The translations under genes and the position numbers were made by a program. 64,000 bases of DNA from the NCBI RefSeq assembly GCF_024055795.1, contig NZ_JAMXMY010000027.1, forward strand, positions 62,001 through 126,000. The letters run 5' to 3'. Position 1 is the stretch's first letter. Each line of letters begins with the position of its first letter. Positions 32,312 to 39,662 of this stretch are shown one piece after another. The notes beneath the pieces were generated by a model. That model worked only from the letters and a program-made list of their open reading frames with translations. It searched no databases and was not told the origin of the DNA. The DNA is from Actinoallomurus purpureus (lineage in GTDB: Bacteria; Actinomycetota; Actinomycetes; Streptosporangiales; Streptosporangiaceae).

Positions 32312-32369
32312 CCTGGCGGCGCATGGTGGCCTTCTCCTGCACCTAGCCGCACAGGCCGAGACTACGCCC

Positions 32370-32403
32370 GACCAGCGTTCGCGCTGGTCAGCGGGACGTT
32401 TTT
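32370..32403 (+). terminator. Hairpin with TTCG loop beside att
   Basis: GACCAGCG-TTCG-CGCTGGTC, a perfect 8-bp stem with a stable tetraloop, followed by a T-run; located directly left of the tRNA 3' end. Confidence 0.7.
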
Positions 32404-32415
32404 CGTGATCAAGTG

Positions 32416-32459
32416 GGTGCCCCCGGCAGGATTCGAACCTGCGGCACACGGTTTAGGAA
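32416..32459 (-). repeat. att repeat in the intact tRNA gene
   Basis: The 44-bp segment of the intact tRNA-Arg gene that is duplicated at 12201 and, with one mismatch, at 3811. Confidence 0.92.
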
Positions 32460-32490
32460 ACCGTTGCTCTATCCCCTGAGCTACGAGGGC
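32418..32490 (-). tRNA. tRNA-Arg (anticodon CCT)
   Basis: A complete 73-nt cloverleaf reads on the minus strand: acceptor GCCCTCG paired with CGGGGGC (one G-U), D arm GCTC/GAGC, anticodon stem ACGGT/ACCGT with loop TTCCTAA (anticodon CCT), T arm GCAGG-TTCGAAT-CCTGC, discriminator A. CCA is not encoded. It decodes AGG. Its 3' half is the integration target of elements A and B, which restore the gene on insertion. Confidence 0.97.
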
Positions 32491-32599
32491 TTGACGCTGG
32501 TCAGAGCCTAGCGGACCCGCCGGGTTGTCTGCTGCGCAGTGTGATCATTGCACACATGCTGCACTAGCTCCGATCGGACGCTTCGGCGGCCCCAGCCGT

Positions 32600-32618
32600 C
32601 GTCGTACAGGGTACGACG
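32600..32618. promoter_or_regulatory. Palindrome upstream of the 32760 gene
   Basis: CGTCGTAC-AGG-GTACGACG, a perfect 8-bp inverted repeat about 140 bp before the gene at 32760 and about 110 bp upstream of the tRNA; a possible operator. Confidence 0.35.
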
Positions 32619-32759
32619 CATCCGCAGCGTGCTGCGCGACGTCGCATCCGTGCGGCCTCGGACGGCGGGCATCCAGAGAAGCGTTACGGGCACGGATCGG
32701 GCTGACCGAAGCTGGCCTCGTAGGTGACTCTTCGTCGAGCATCCACTTACGCTCCGGTC

Positions 32760-33140
32760 ATGAAGTGGCTTGCGCGCTACTGGGGGCTTCTGACACTCGT
32801 CGTCCTTGTCGTCGCCTGGTGGGTCGGCGGCGTGCAACCAGCGATCTTGTTAACGCTTTCGTTGATCACCGCGGTCTACTTCTTCTTCCGCGCGCCCGCC
32901 TGGTGCGGCGCAGTCAACCGCGACGGCACCCTGTGCCGACGCAACGCCAAGGGCGCCTTGATGGGCTGCAGCTACCGCCAGCACAAGTGGCAGAAGCTCA
33001 AGATGACCTTCGTCCCACACGGCTGGCGACGGCTGAACCGTGGGCTGTGGGTCACGCCCCGAGAGGGCATGACCACCCTGGCCGGCCTCGCCTCTGTCAC
33101 ATCCGCGATCGCCGCTGCGATCACGCTCGCCCTTCGCTAG
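32760..33140 (+). CDS. Small membrane protein with cysteine motif
   Basis: A 126-residue protein with two hydrophobic N-terminal segments (about 5-22 and 27-43), then WCGAVNRDGTLCRRNAKGAL and GCSYRQHKWQK, a cysteine-histidine motif that looks like a small metal-binding domain, and a hydrophobic C-terminal segment. I do not know its function. It stands alone between the tRNA and a fossil AICE end. Confidence 0.7.
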   Translation: MKWLARYWGLLTLVVLVVAWWVGGVQPAILLTLSLITAVYFFFRAPAWCGAVNRDGTLCRRNAKGALMGCSYRQHKWQKLKMTFVPHGWRRLNRGLWVTPREGMTTLAGLASVTSAIAAAITLALR

Positions 33141-33495
33141 GCCAGCACCGGCCTGCACCGAGGACGACTCCGAGGGCACGGATTTACAGAGGGTCGCGAT
33201 CTTTGCTCGATTTCCCAGCTGACCTCGGCGAACAGCAGAGCGGCGGCCCATTCCACATCAACCATCCCGTAAATATCCCGCGACGGCCGTGGGCCGACCT
33301 CACGCCGCCGCCGCTCGCGCCGCCGGATGGATTAGGAATCCGCAGGAAGTTTAGCGGCCGATTGGCAGCTGGCTACGATTGAGACCAGTGTTGCAGGCTG
33401 GACAGACTCTCATCCCTTAGGTCCCGCGCTGTAGAGCCGGCCTTGCCCGAGGGGAGCCTCGGCAAGCGGAGTGTCTGGTCTGTCGCATCCTCCCG
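33141..33495. other. Fossil AICE end, no gene
   Basis: Non-coding. It contains the same 18-bp segment as the left end of element B (33179-33196), GCTGACCTCG (33218-33227), an A-like arm pair (ATCCCG at 33264 and 33275, 11-bp period) and TTAGGAATCCGCAGG (33332-33346), which matches 3848-3862 at the Z/A att junction with one mismatch. Confidence 0.55.
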
Positions 33496-34020
33496 CTACC
33501 GTAGGCCGATCGGGGCCAATAGGCCAGCTACGAAAAACAGCAAACCCACGCCGATGTTCACTGCAAAACCTTGCCAGAAAGAACGTCGATTGTTCTTAGC
33601 AAGTTCAGAGCGGATCTGCTCCTCTTGCCTCTCAAGCTCAAGCCGGAGGATCTTGGCAACCGCTTCCTGCTGCTCCTTGTGGATTTCCGCTACCCGCTGC
33701 GCATGTTCCGCCTCTGCTCTCAGCTGCTCCAACGCTGCTGCGCGGGCCGCCATCTCGGCGGTTAGCTCGTCGATGAGACTCCCAGATTCCTTTATGAGCT
33801 CAGCGACGCGTAGAGCTCGATCCTCAAGACTCGGCGGAGTGAGTCGTTCCTCTGGTGGGCCGTCACCTGATGGACCGTCAGCTGACCCTTCCGTAGGCAC
33901 CTTACGTCCGAATGCAGACAAGATGCGTTGTCGCGCCTCTTCTATGACCCTCTGGCTTAGCGCGGAAGTAGCGACGCCTGCCAGGGCAGCTACCACAGCA
34001 AGGATCTCTTGAACGCCCAC
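33496..34020 (-). CDS. Coiled-coil membrane protein
   Basis: A 174-residue protein with a hydrophobic N terminus (VQEILAVVAALAGVATSAL), a long charged coiled coil (about 85-145, rich in E, A, Q, R) and a C-terminal membrane segment (WQGFAVNIGVGLLFFVAGLL). GTG start at 34020. It could be a hairpin-like membrane-anchored scaffold. No family recognised. Confidence 0.7.
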   Translation of the reverse strand: MGVQEILAVVAALAGVATSALSQRVIEEARQRILSAFGRKVPTEGSADGPSGDGPPEERLTPPSLEDRALRVAELIKESGSLIDELTAEMAARAAALEQLRAEAEHAQRVAEIHKEQQEAVAKILRLELERQEEQIRSELAKNNRRSFWQGFAVNIGVGLLFFVAGLLAPIGLR

Positions 34021-34505
34021 GATGAGGAGGATATGCGCAGAGGTAGTTCCCTGTGGGCTGATTTGCCGCGGATTCTAGTTAGAAGAGAGCCACGTTGCCA
34101 GGTCTTCCCGTCTGCGCTCCGGGTCGCGGGCGGCTGGGGGTCGCGAGCCGCCCTTCGGGCTCGCTCAATCAACCTGGCCGGCTTTCTAATGCCTCTTCGT
34201 CCCGAACTCTCGGCATGATCATGGTCGGCGCTGCCTCGCGCTGCTCCGACGTACGGTGTCGTGTGGCGACGACAGGTGGTGTACGGCGGTGCTGCTGTAC
34301 TTCCGTGCTGTACAGCAATCGCGCTGACCTGCGACAGCACCGCCATAATTCGGAGGCAACCCCGACTCGCACCGCAGGGCCGGTTACCGTCCGAGGAACG
34401 AAAGCGGGGACGACGGCCAATCGACCCCAGCCCCGTGCGGCGAGGTCCGGCGCGGCGATCGTGTTAAATCTAGGACCTCTGAAAGCTGATCACGAAAGCC
34501 GTTCG
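34021..34505. other. Intergenic region with repeat R1-like copy
   Basis: No gene is supported. Bases 34325-34440 resemble 34959-35076 (both start TGACCTGxGACAGCACCGCC), so a repeat flanks the gene at 34506 on both sides. Confidence 0.5.
34325..34440 (+). repeat. Dispersed repeat R1, left copy
   Basis: About 115 bp similar to 34959-35076, more diverged than the other pair; it has the same CGAGGAACGxAAGCGGGG core. Confidence 0.6.
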
Positions 34506-34961
34506 ATGAGCGAGATCTTCCGCTACGCGTTCGAAGACGACAACTTCCGGGACATCGGGGACCGGAACACCCACATGTGGCTGTCGCTCGGCCGCGACGG
34601 CAACGGCTGGTGGTTCGAAGCTCGATACATCGGCATCGGACGAGTCACGTTGCCCGACGGCCCGGGCCACCTCGCTGACTTCGCCCGCTGGCTCCTGGCG
34701 TCCCCGCCCACCGGCCCCCATGAGACGGAGTTCCACCTCGTGCGAGCGGCCCCCTACACCTCAAAGAACACCAAACTGGATGTTTGCATCTACCTCGGCC
34801 GTGAGCAGCCCGATGGTCCGGAAGAACTCACGGTAGCTCCGGCGGGCTTCATCGTTGGCACGGGATCGGGCTTCCAGGTCTGTGCCGACCAGACATCCAG
34901 CCCACTCGACCGCCCCCAGCTCGAACGCGCGGCTACCTGCCTTCTGGCCGCCGCCATCTGA
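34506..34961 (+). CDS. Hypothetical protein
   Basis: A 151-residue protein with tryptophan-rich beta strands (DRNTHMWLSLGRDGNGWWFE) and a mixed C terminus; no domain recognised. ATG at 34506. It is bracketed by two direct copies of repeat R1, and its stop codon lies at the first bases of the second copy, suggesting a mobile or duplicated cassette. Confidence 0.65.
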   Translation: MSEIFRYAFEDDNFRDIGDRNTHMWLSLGRDGNGWWFEARYIGIGRVTLPDGPGHLADFARWLLASPPTGPHETEFHLVRAAPYTSKNTKLDVCIYLGREQPDGPEELTVAPAGFIVGTGSGFQVCADQTSSPLDRPQLERAATCLLAAAI

Positions 34962-35108
34962 CCTGGGACAGCACCGCCGTGATTCGGGGGCAACCCCGAC
35001 CCGTACCGCAGGGCCGTTCACGGCCCGAGGAACGGAAGCGGGGGCGGCAGCGATCGCCCCCCAACCCCGTGGGGCGCGCAACCACCCACAGCGATCGTCA
35101 CGGCCTTA
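34959..35108 (+). repeat. Dispersed repeat R1, right copy
   Basis: Its second half (34999-35108) matches 5889-6000 in element A. The hairpin GGGCCG-TTCA-CGGCCC here corresponds to GGAGCC-GCCA-GGCTCC there, with paired changes. Confidence 0.7.
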
Positions 35109-35184
35109 GCCGTCGCCCACCCGTCTCTTTTCTCTACACGTATCGCGGTGTCAGCGTTCGGAGGCTGGACGGCGGTGCTTCGCG

Positions 35185-35775
35185 TTACCAAGCCTTGTAG
35201 GCGTACCACTCCGCGAAGGTCGCAGGATGTCCGTCGTAATGCAGAATCGGATCGATGCGGTCGGTGTAGGCGCGTTCGTCGGACCACATGGTGCCCCGCA
35301 TGGGTCCGCTGACCACGAGCAGTGTCTCGTAATCGCATCCGCCGCTGCGGAGAAAGATCGCACCGGTGGTACGGGCCTCCTCGGTTGCCTGGTAGGCATC
35401 CCACCATGCACGCTGGGCATCTTGATAGGCCGACACGGAGGCGTACTCTTCTTCGCGAGGTTGCTGGGACCAAATCTCGTTGCTCGCCGCTAGGGCGGCG
35501 TCATGATCGGGAAACGGTGTCTTCAAGCGGTCAAGGTCTGTGTTCGAGTCCCCGGCCCAGTGCCATTGGCCCTGGTCGCAACGGAGTTCCCGGACTTGGG
35601 CACCCGCGCTGACTCGCAGCAGGTACTGACGGTAGTCATCGGGGAGAGCGACACCGAATTGGGCTTCGGCCTCATGGACCTGGGCCTCGGTGAGGGCGGG
35701 AGGGAAATCTTTACCGTCGCGTCGAAACCACCTCGAAATCCGCTCATGCATGTCGTCCCAGTCCACTGTCTCCAT
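35185..35775 (-). CDS. SMI1/KNR4-family protein
   Basis: A 196-residue SUKH protein. The N terminus carries ALTEAQVHEAEAQFGVALPD and DYRQYLLRVSAGA, the typical start of the SMI1/KNR4 domain; the middle is acidic with tryptophans, and the C terminus has the ATFAEWYAYKAW helix. SUKH proteins are often immunity proteins of toxin systems. No toxin is next to it. ATG at 35775. Confidence 0.82.
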   Translation of the reverse strand: METVDWDDMHERISRWFRRDGKDFPPALTEAQVHEAEAQFGVALPDDYRQYLLRVSAGAQVRELRCDQGQWHWAGDSNTDLDRLKTPFPDHDAALAASNEIWSQQPREEEYASVSAYQDAQRAWWDAYQATEEARTTGAIFLRSGGCDYETLLVVSGPMRGTMWSDERAYTDRIDPILHYDGHPATFAEWYAYKAW

Positions 35776-35882
35776 TCCTGGAACGTATCGCTACCTGAGT
35801 TCGGCCCTGGCTCGCAGCCTCGCTCAGACGACGGATGGCCATCCCCCCGGAGCGACCTACGTTTCAGCGATTCCGATGCTGG

Positions 35883-35944
35883 TGGGGCGGTCGACCGGTT
35901 CGGGCCGGGACCGGCCCGCAGAGGCCGCACGCCCGGCCCGAGGG
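35883..35944 (+). repeat. Dispersed repeat R2
   Basis: 62 bp almost identical to 6911-6972 in element A (about five differences). It abuts the truncated DUF4240 gene, so it marks a rearrangement boundary. Confidence 0.75.
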
Positions 35945-36241
35945 CTACAGTTGGCATGGGCGCTGTACCGGCAGGACCGCAGGGAGTACGGGCGTGAGCT
36001 GTCGGGCGACGCCTTCCTCTACACGCGCGCCGCTGTCGTCGCTGCCGGCCCCGAAGTGTACGAGAGAGTCCTGCGGGATCCGGCAGAGTTCGCCCCATAT
36101 GCCTCGGGTCGCGTATGGGCGGAACGCCTCCTGTACGTACCTGACCGGGCGTACGAGCACATCGCAGGCGAGGAGTGGGATCGTTCGACCCGCTACTCCT
36201 ACGAGTCGTACTCGAATGCCGCCGGTTGGTCCGGCTCGTAG
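35945..36241 (+). pseudogene. DUF4240 protein, C-terminal fragment
   Basis: About 98 residues resembling the C-terminal half of DUF4240 proteins (DAFLYTRAAVVAAGPEVYER, ERLLYVPDRAYE, then a tyrosine-rich tail). The N-terminal half is missing: the frame runs upstream into repeat R2, which is found elsewhere as non-coding DNA. A fusion product could be translated from an upstream start, but a broken gene is more likely. Confidence 0.6.
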
Positions 36242-36283
36242 CCACAGCGCGCAAAACGCTTGCGTCACCAACTGAAATGACGC

Positions 36284-36315
36284 CTTAGTGCCCGTGAGCA
36301 AACCGATCGTTAAGC
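36284..36315. repeat. Inverted repeat, left arm
   Basis: 32 bp pairing with 36968-36999 at 31 of 32 positions; the two arms bracket the DUF4265 gene, whose stop codon is inside this arm. Confidence 0.8.
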
Positions 36316-36813
36316 GCTTCGCCAGGCGTCGGTGATGCAGGACTCCTCGAAGTGCCACCAGCCATCCATTTGGCGTTGCGTCAGCAGCGCCTTAATCTGC
36401 CCAAGGTCCGCGTCAGCCGGCACGGTGAAGGCGACCAAGGGAAGCTCCGAGCTGAAGGATTCCCCGCCCAGGCCGAACGGTGCCAACTGCTCGTGCACGG
36501 CCTGCGCGCTTCGTCCCAGCGGTCCATCGGGCACCGGCAGGACCCGGACCGTGCAATTGCCCGATGCTTCCACTCGCTCACAGGCCCAGTGAAGACCCTC
36601 GTCGTTGGTGATGAAGCGCACCACGTCGCCCTCGGCGACCCCGTCCTGCAGAAATGGGACGTTCGCCACACGGGCGGTGTCCCGGCTCAAGCGCGTGGTC
36701 CAAAGCCCTTCGGTGTCGTAGGGAAGCCAGCCTTCCCGAGGCACGAACTGGAACCACACCTTGATCAGATCTGGCTCTCTGGGGAGGCGTTCGGAGGGGG
36801 CGGCACGGACCAT
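36310..36813 (-). CDS. DUF4265 protein
   Basis: A 167-residue protein matching DUF4265: KVWFQFVP, a middle ANVPFLQDGVAEGDVVRF, and NCTVRVLPVP. The family is of unknown function and common in Streptomyces and relatives. ATG at 36813 is chosen because the conserved part begins about 15 residues later. Its stop codon lies within the left arm of a 32-bp inverted repeat, so the gene may travel as a small unit. Confidence 0.8.
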   Translation of the reverse strand: MVRAAPSERLPREPDLIKVWFQFVPREGWLPYDTEGLWTTRLSRDTARVANVPFLQDGVAEGDVVRFITNDEGLHWACERVEASGNCTVRVLPVPDGPLGRSAQAVHEQLAPFGLGGESFSSELPLVAFTVPADADLGQIKALLTQRQMDGWWHFEESCITDAWRSA

Positions 36814-36967
36814 GCCCACATGATCGCGCAGTCTGCCGAGTGCCCGTGAAGTGCTGATCGCGGGTACCCCTGAAGCGGGTGCGGAGATGCGGCGAAACAT
36901 CCTCTACGAACAGTGACAGTCCGGTAACACGAGGCGGCGACTTGCATGCTCCAGCTCACACACCTCG

Positions 36968-36999
36968 GCTTAACGATCGGTTTGCTCACGGGCACTTAG
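36968..36999. repeat. Inverted repeat, right arm
   Basis: Reverse complement of 36284-36315 with one mismatch; the arms enclose 716 bp. No obvious target-site duplication is visible. Confidence 0.8.
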
Positions 37000-37208
37000 A
37001 CATGGTCAAGCATCTACCGGGACACGGCATGACACGGCCTACGATCGCTGCCGAATTTAGCTGTATTAGATCAAGGCGCCGCCGCAGGCCGCCCGCTCCG
37101 GCACGCCCTACGGGCGTGCGGCGTGGGCGCCGGTCCCTCCGGCCGTGCCGATCGGGCGGCCGAGCGGACGAAGTCCCGACTGCGGGTTCCCACCAGCCTA
37201 AAGAGGAA

Positions 37209-37238
37209 GGAGGGCCCAGCGCAGTGGCTGGACCCTCC
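37209..37238 (-). terminator. Hairpin after the repeat-protein gene
   Basis: GGAGGGCCCAGC pairs with GCTGGACCCTCC (one mismatch) around a 6-base loop, 25 bp downstream of the stop at 37263. Confidence 0.65.
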
Positions 37239-37262
37239 CTGGTTGAAGGCTGGGCCGTCTTG

Positions 37263-37469
37263 CTAGAAGCCGACGGTGCCCATGCCCTCGGGCCGGTCGC
37301 TGCCGCCGCCGATGGCGGGGGTGGCGGTGCCCATGCCCTCGGGCCGGTCGCTGCCGCCGCCGATGGCGGGGGTCGCGGTGCCCATGCCCTCGGGCCGGTC
37401 GCCGTTGCCGCCGATGGCGGGGGTCGCGGTGCCCATGCCCTCGGGCCGGTCGCTGTTTCCGTGTCCCAT
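37263..37469 (-). CDS. Small protein of 17-residue tandem repeats
   Basis: A 68-residue protein: a six-residue start (MGHGNS) and then the unit DRPEGMGTATPAIGGGS three times, nearly perfect, ending with a partial DRPEGMGTVGF. ATG at 37469 has GGGAGG at a good distance. There is no cysteine, signal peptide or membrane segment. Short leader plus identical repeats is the layout of multi-core RiPP precursors, but no modifying enzyme is recognisable nearby, so a structural or unmodified peptide is equally possible. A hairpin terminator follows. Confidence 0.65.
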   Translation of the reverse strand: MGHGNSDRPEGMGTATPAIGGNGDRPEGMGTATPAIGGGSDRPEGMGTATPAIGGGSDRPEGMGTVGF

Positions 37470-37911
37470 GGTGGAACCTCCCAGATTTCCCGGTTTGTGT
37501 GGTGCTCTTGCGTTACAGAACTGTCCGGGTGTTCGTGCATAGTGCAACAACACGGCACGCTGCGCTGAGAACCCGCCGTATCCATCGAGATGCGCTACCA
37601 CCCTCTGAAGCCGGTGCAGGACCGCATCACAGCAACGGTGGCAGCAACACCGGTAGACGACGCAGGCGGATTACGGTCGCGGACGTACGGCCAGACGTCG
37701 GCCCAGCCCACGGCTCCACCACGGCAAGCCGAGCGGATACGTCCTTGGGGCGCAGGCCGTCCGACATGCGTCTCAGAGCAGTCGGATCTTGAGCCGTAGT
37801 GTCGGGTTGCGATGTTGCGGAACCAGAGGCTCTCAGAACAGTCACCAGCGTCAGCTGCATCACCTGGACGACCACCTAAAAGGGTCGTCCCACGCAACTC
37901 GGGAGACCGAA
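37470..37911. other. Intergenic region
   Basis: Divergent promoter region between the repeat-protein gene and the 37912 gene. An imperfect direct repeat TCTCAGAxCAGTC occurs near 37773 and 37831. No gene or RNA recognised. Confidence 0.45.
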
Positions 37912-38172
37912 ATGAAGGCAACGACATTCATCGCCATCAAGGACATCCATGGTGTCAACCAGGATGCCATCGAGAAAGAGGCGGCCGGGTGCGCCGCTCC
38001 GGCGTTCGGCCCCGACACGGACCCGACCACGCTGTGGCTGGAGTTCCCCGAGGGCATTCGCTGGGCCCCGAGCGTAAACCCGGATCATCCGTACTTCGCC
38101 CCGATCGTTAAGGTCTGGCGCTCCAAGCCGGCCGACGCGAAGGTCTGGTGCTCCGCGCCAGCCGGCGCCTGA
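37912..38172 (+). CDS. Hypothetical small protein
   Basis: An 86-residue protein with IAIKDIHGVNQDAIEKEAAG at the N terminus and tryptophan- and proline-rich segments after it, and two cysteines. GGGAGA precedes the ATG. A good hairpin terminator follows at 38208. No family recognised. It is divergent to the 17-residue-repeat protein and could share regulation with it. Confidence 0.65.
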   Translation: MKATTFIAIKDIHGVNQDAIEKEAAGCAAPAFGPDTDPTTLWLEFPEGIRWAPSVNPDHPYFAPIVKVWRSKPADAKVWCSAPAGA

Positions 38173-38207
38173 TCGTCGGGGACCGCTCCACGGCGGTCCC
38201 TCCATAC

Positions 38208-38235
38208 ACGGCCCTCCCCGACAAAGGAGGGCCGT
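38208..38235 (+). terminator. Terminator of the 37912 gene
   Basis: Perfect 10-bp stem ACGGCCCTCC/GGAGGGCCGT with an 8-base loop, 35 bp after the stop; a second small hairpin precedes it at 38180-38200. Confidence 0.75.
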
Positions 38236-38418
38236 ACTGCTTTCCCCTACCGCTGACTGCTGCGGCTGCGGTTGTAGGTGCTTGATCACCTGGGGCGAGA
38301 TCGCGCCGATAAGGATACGGTCAGTTGATTACGCGGGCTGGTCGAGCGCGTATCTGGGGGCTCCGCCGCCCCAGACCCCCGCGGGCCGGAGCACTCGACC
38401 GCGCGGATAGGCCTACCA

Positions 38419-38592
38419 TCACATCCCGCCGACGCCCAGATCGCTAGCCTGCGGTCCCGTTACCCCACGTACTCGATTGGCCAGGGGGCCATACTCGTAG
38501 GTTTCAGCGGTCGAGATCGGATATGCGCCTACGTCAACCAGCAGCCGTTCTGCAGGAGCGTGTCCACGCCATAGCACCGCCCGCCGGGTCAT
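38419..38592 (-). pseudogene. Fragment starting MTRRAVLWRG
   Basis: About 57 residues that look like the start of a putative glycolipid-binding (DUF1089-type) protein. The same start, MTRRAVLWRG, appears again at 39663. Both copies are truncated shortly after. The family assignment is weak. Confidence 0.3.
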
Positions 38593-38655
38593 CCCGTCTG
38601 CCGTCGTCCCGGACATTGACAGATTCCACAGAGACCTTGGGATCCCGGACGAGCA

Positions 38656-38683
38656 GCACCCCAGGGATAAATCCCTGGGGTGC
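38656..38683. terminator. Strong hairpin after the 50-residue peptide gene
   Basis: GCACCCCAGGGAT and ATCCCTGGGGTGC form a perfect 13-bp inverted repeat with almost no loop; it lies 59 bp downstream of the minus-strand gene at 38742. Confidence 0.65.
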
Positions 38684-38741
38684 AAGTGAGTCCTGCCACC
38701 TTAGTTCAGGAGGACAGGACCGAATCAGTCTCCACCCACAC

Positions 38742-38894
38742 TCAGATGTGGTCGATGACGGTAATGGAGCCGTTGGACTCCTCGACGACTTCCGTGACCG
38801 GGATCTCGCCTGCCGCCTGGTGACCGGTTTCCAGCTCGCTGATGACCTGGTTAGCATCGCCGTTGTCCAGACCAGGGTACCGCTCCTGCGACAT
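38742..38894 (-). CDS. 50-residue acidic peptide
   Basis: A 50-residue protein, MSQERYPGLDNGDANQVISE at the start and EVVEESNGSITVIDHI at the end, without cysteine. GGAGGA lies seven bases before the ATG, and a strong hairpin follows the stop. Size, acidic helical front and a short Ser/Thr/Glu/Asp-containing tail recall RiPP precursors, but no partner enzyme is identified here. It may be a free-standing small protein or an orphaned precursor. Confidence 0.6.
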   Translation of the reverse strand: MSQERYPGLDNGDANQVISELETGHQAAGEIPVTEVVEESNGSITVIDHI

Positions 38895-39278
38895 CGTTTT
38901 TCCTCCGGCGTTTGGAGAATGTCACTCTGAGTGACGCTCTCGGATTTTAATTGAGGCAGTACAGCCGGTTTGACGCCGACTGATAGGAGACTGTCCATGC
39001 CTGGCGCTGAATGTCCACACTGCGAGAACCCTTGCCGATCATCCGCGCTTGCAATCGACTGAGTCTTCCCTGCCCCGACCTGCGTCCCAGACCGTCTCGG
39101 TTTCAGGGAGCGGGTGAACGTCGCCTGATTCGGCACCGCGTGAGAGCCACGGACAAACCCAGGACTGCACGCCGGCGCGTACTCATCCGGAAGGCGATCA
39201 CGGGGAGACCTCTGGAGAGTCCGAAGCACGCTGTCGATTGATCGAGCGGCCTCTGGGGAAGCTGCCGGATTCTGGGTC
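38895..39278. other. Intergenic region
   Basis: No gene, repeat or RNA that I can support; the promoter of the 38894 peptide gene must lie here, next to a less GC-rich stretch (GGATTTTAATTGAGG). Confidence 0.45.
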
Positions 39279-39503
39279 GTGATGCCGGTCTTCCTGCCCA
39301 GCCGGCGCCAGTTCCGCCGAGTCCCGATCCTCGTTGTGGATGTCGACGGGGTGACGCATACCGCGGACCGCCTGCACCTGCCCTGGTCAAATGTGGCCGA
39401 GGTCCGGATCGTTTCCATGCAGGGCCCCAAGGCGGAACCGGTCCCGGTCCTGATGTTCATCGCCGTCGACGACGAACGGGTCTTCCGGGAGGCCGGCTGG
39501 TGA
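39279..39503 (+). CDS. Hypothetical protein, possibly truncated
   Basis: A 74-residue product with a beta-rich pattern (VPILVVDVDGVTHTADRLHL, VAEVRIVSM, LMFIAVDDERVF) similar to PH-like or DUF proteins that are usually longer. It stops abruptly after the last strand and has no clear ribosome site, so it may be the surviving N-terminal part of a larger gene. Confidence 0.4.
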   Translation: MMPVFLPSRRQFRRVPILVVDVDGVTHTADRLHLPWSNVAEVRIVSMQGPKAEPVPVLMFIAVDDERVFREAGW

Positions 39504-39662
39504 GGCCGGGCGGTCGCCCGAAGCAACGTCCGCCGATTCGCTGGTCCATCGTGGATCTCGTGCGCGGCGCTGGACTCCGGCTCGGGGATGGAGTTGGGCC
39601 GCACCAGGCGCACGGTGGTCAGTGGCTGGGGTGGAAGCCGGGTCATCCCCTCTGCCGACGGG

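Larger units (their letters stand above)
12201..32459. mobile_element. Element B: complete-looking AICE
   Basis: A 20.2-kb element between identical 44-bp att repeats. It has the AICE modules in the usual order: regulators (NUDIX, XRE/TPR, GntR, WhiB), spread/transfer (DUF2637, FtsK-like Tra), a candidate replication protein (DnaB-N/DUF3987) and xis-int. Cargo sits at both extremities: a PIN/membrane operon next to the left end and a DprA-like/ComFC-like pair between int and the tRNA. The cargo appears less GC-rich than the transfer backbone. In pSAM2, which this organisation resembles, a NUDIX protein (Pif) blocks redundant transfer and a GntR protein (KorSA) represses the transfer switch. 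Confidence 0.9.
36814..37262. other. Intergenic region
   Basis: No gene seen. It contains the right arm of the inverted repeat (36968-36999), a perfect hairpin GCACGCCC-TAC-GGGCGTGC (37101-37119) and the terminator-like hairpin at 37209-37238. Confidence 0.5.

Noticed and set aside
37263-37469. CRISPR array
   Set aside because: The 51-bp repeats are contiguous, without spacers, and encode protein repeats.
37263-37469. Confident call of a RiPP gene cluster around the repeat protein and the 38742 peptide
   Set aside because: No lanthipeptide, lasso, ATP-grasp, radical SAM or YcaO enzyme is recognisable in 33-41 kb, so the claim is kept as a hypothesis only.
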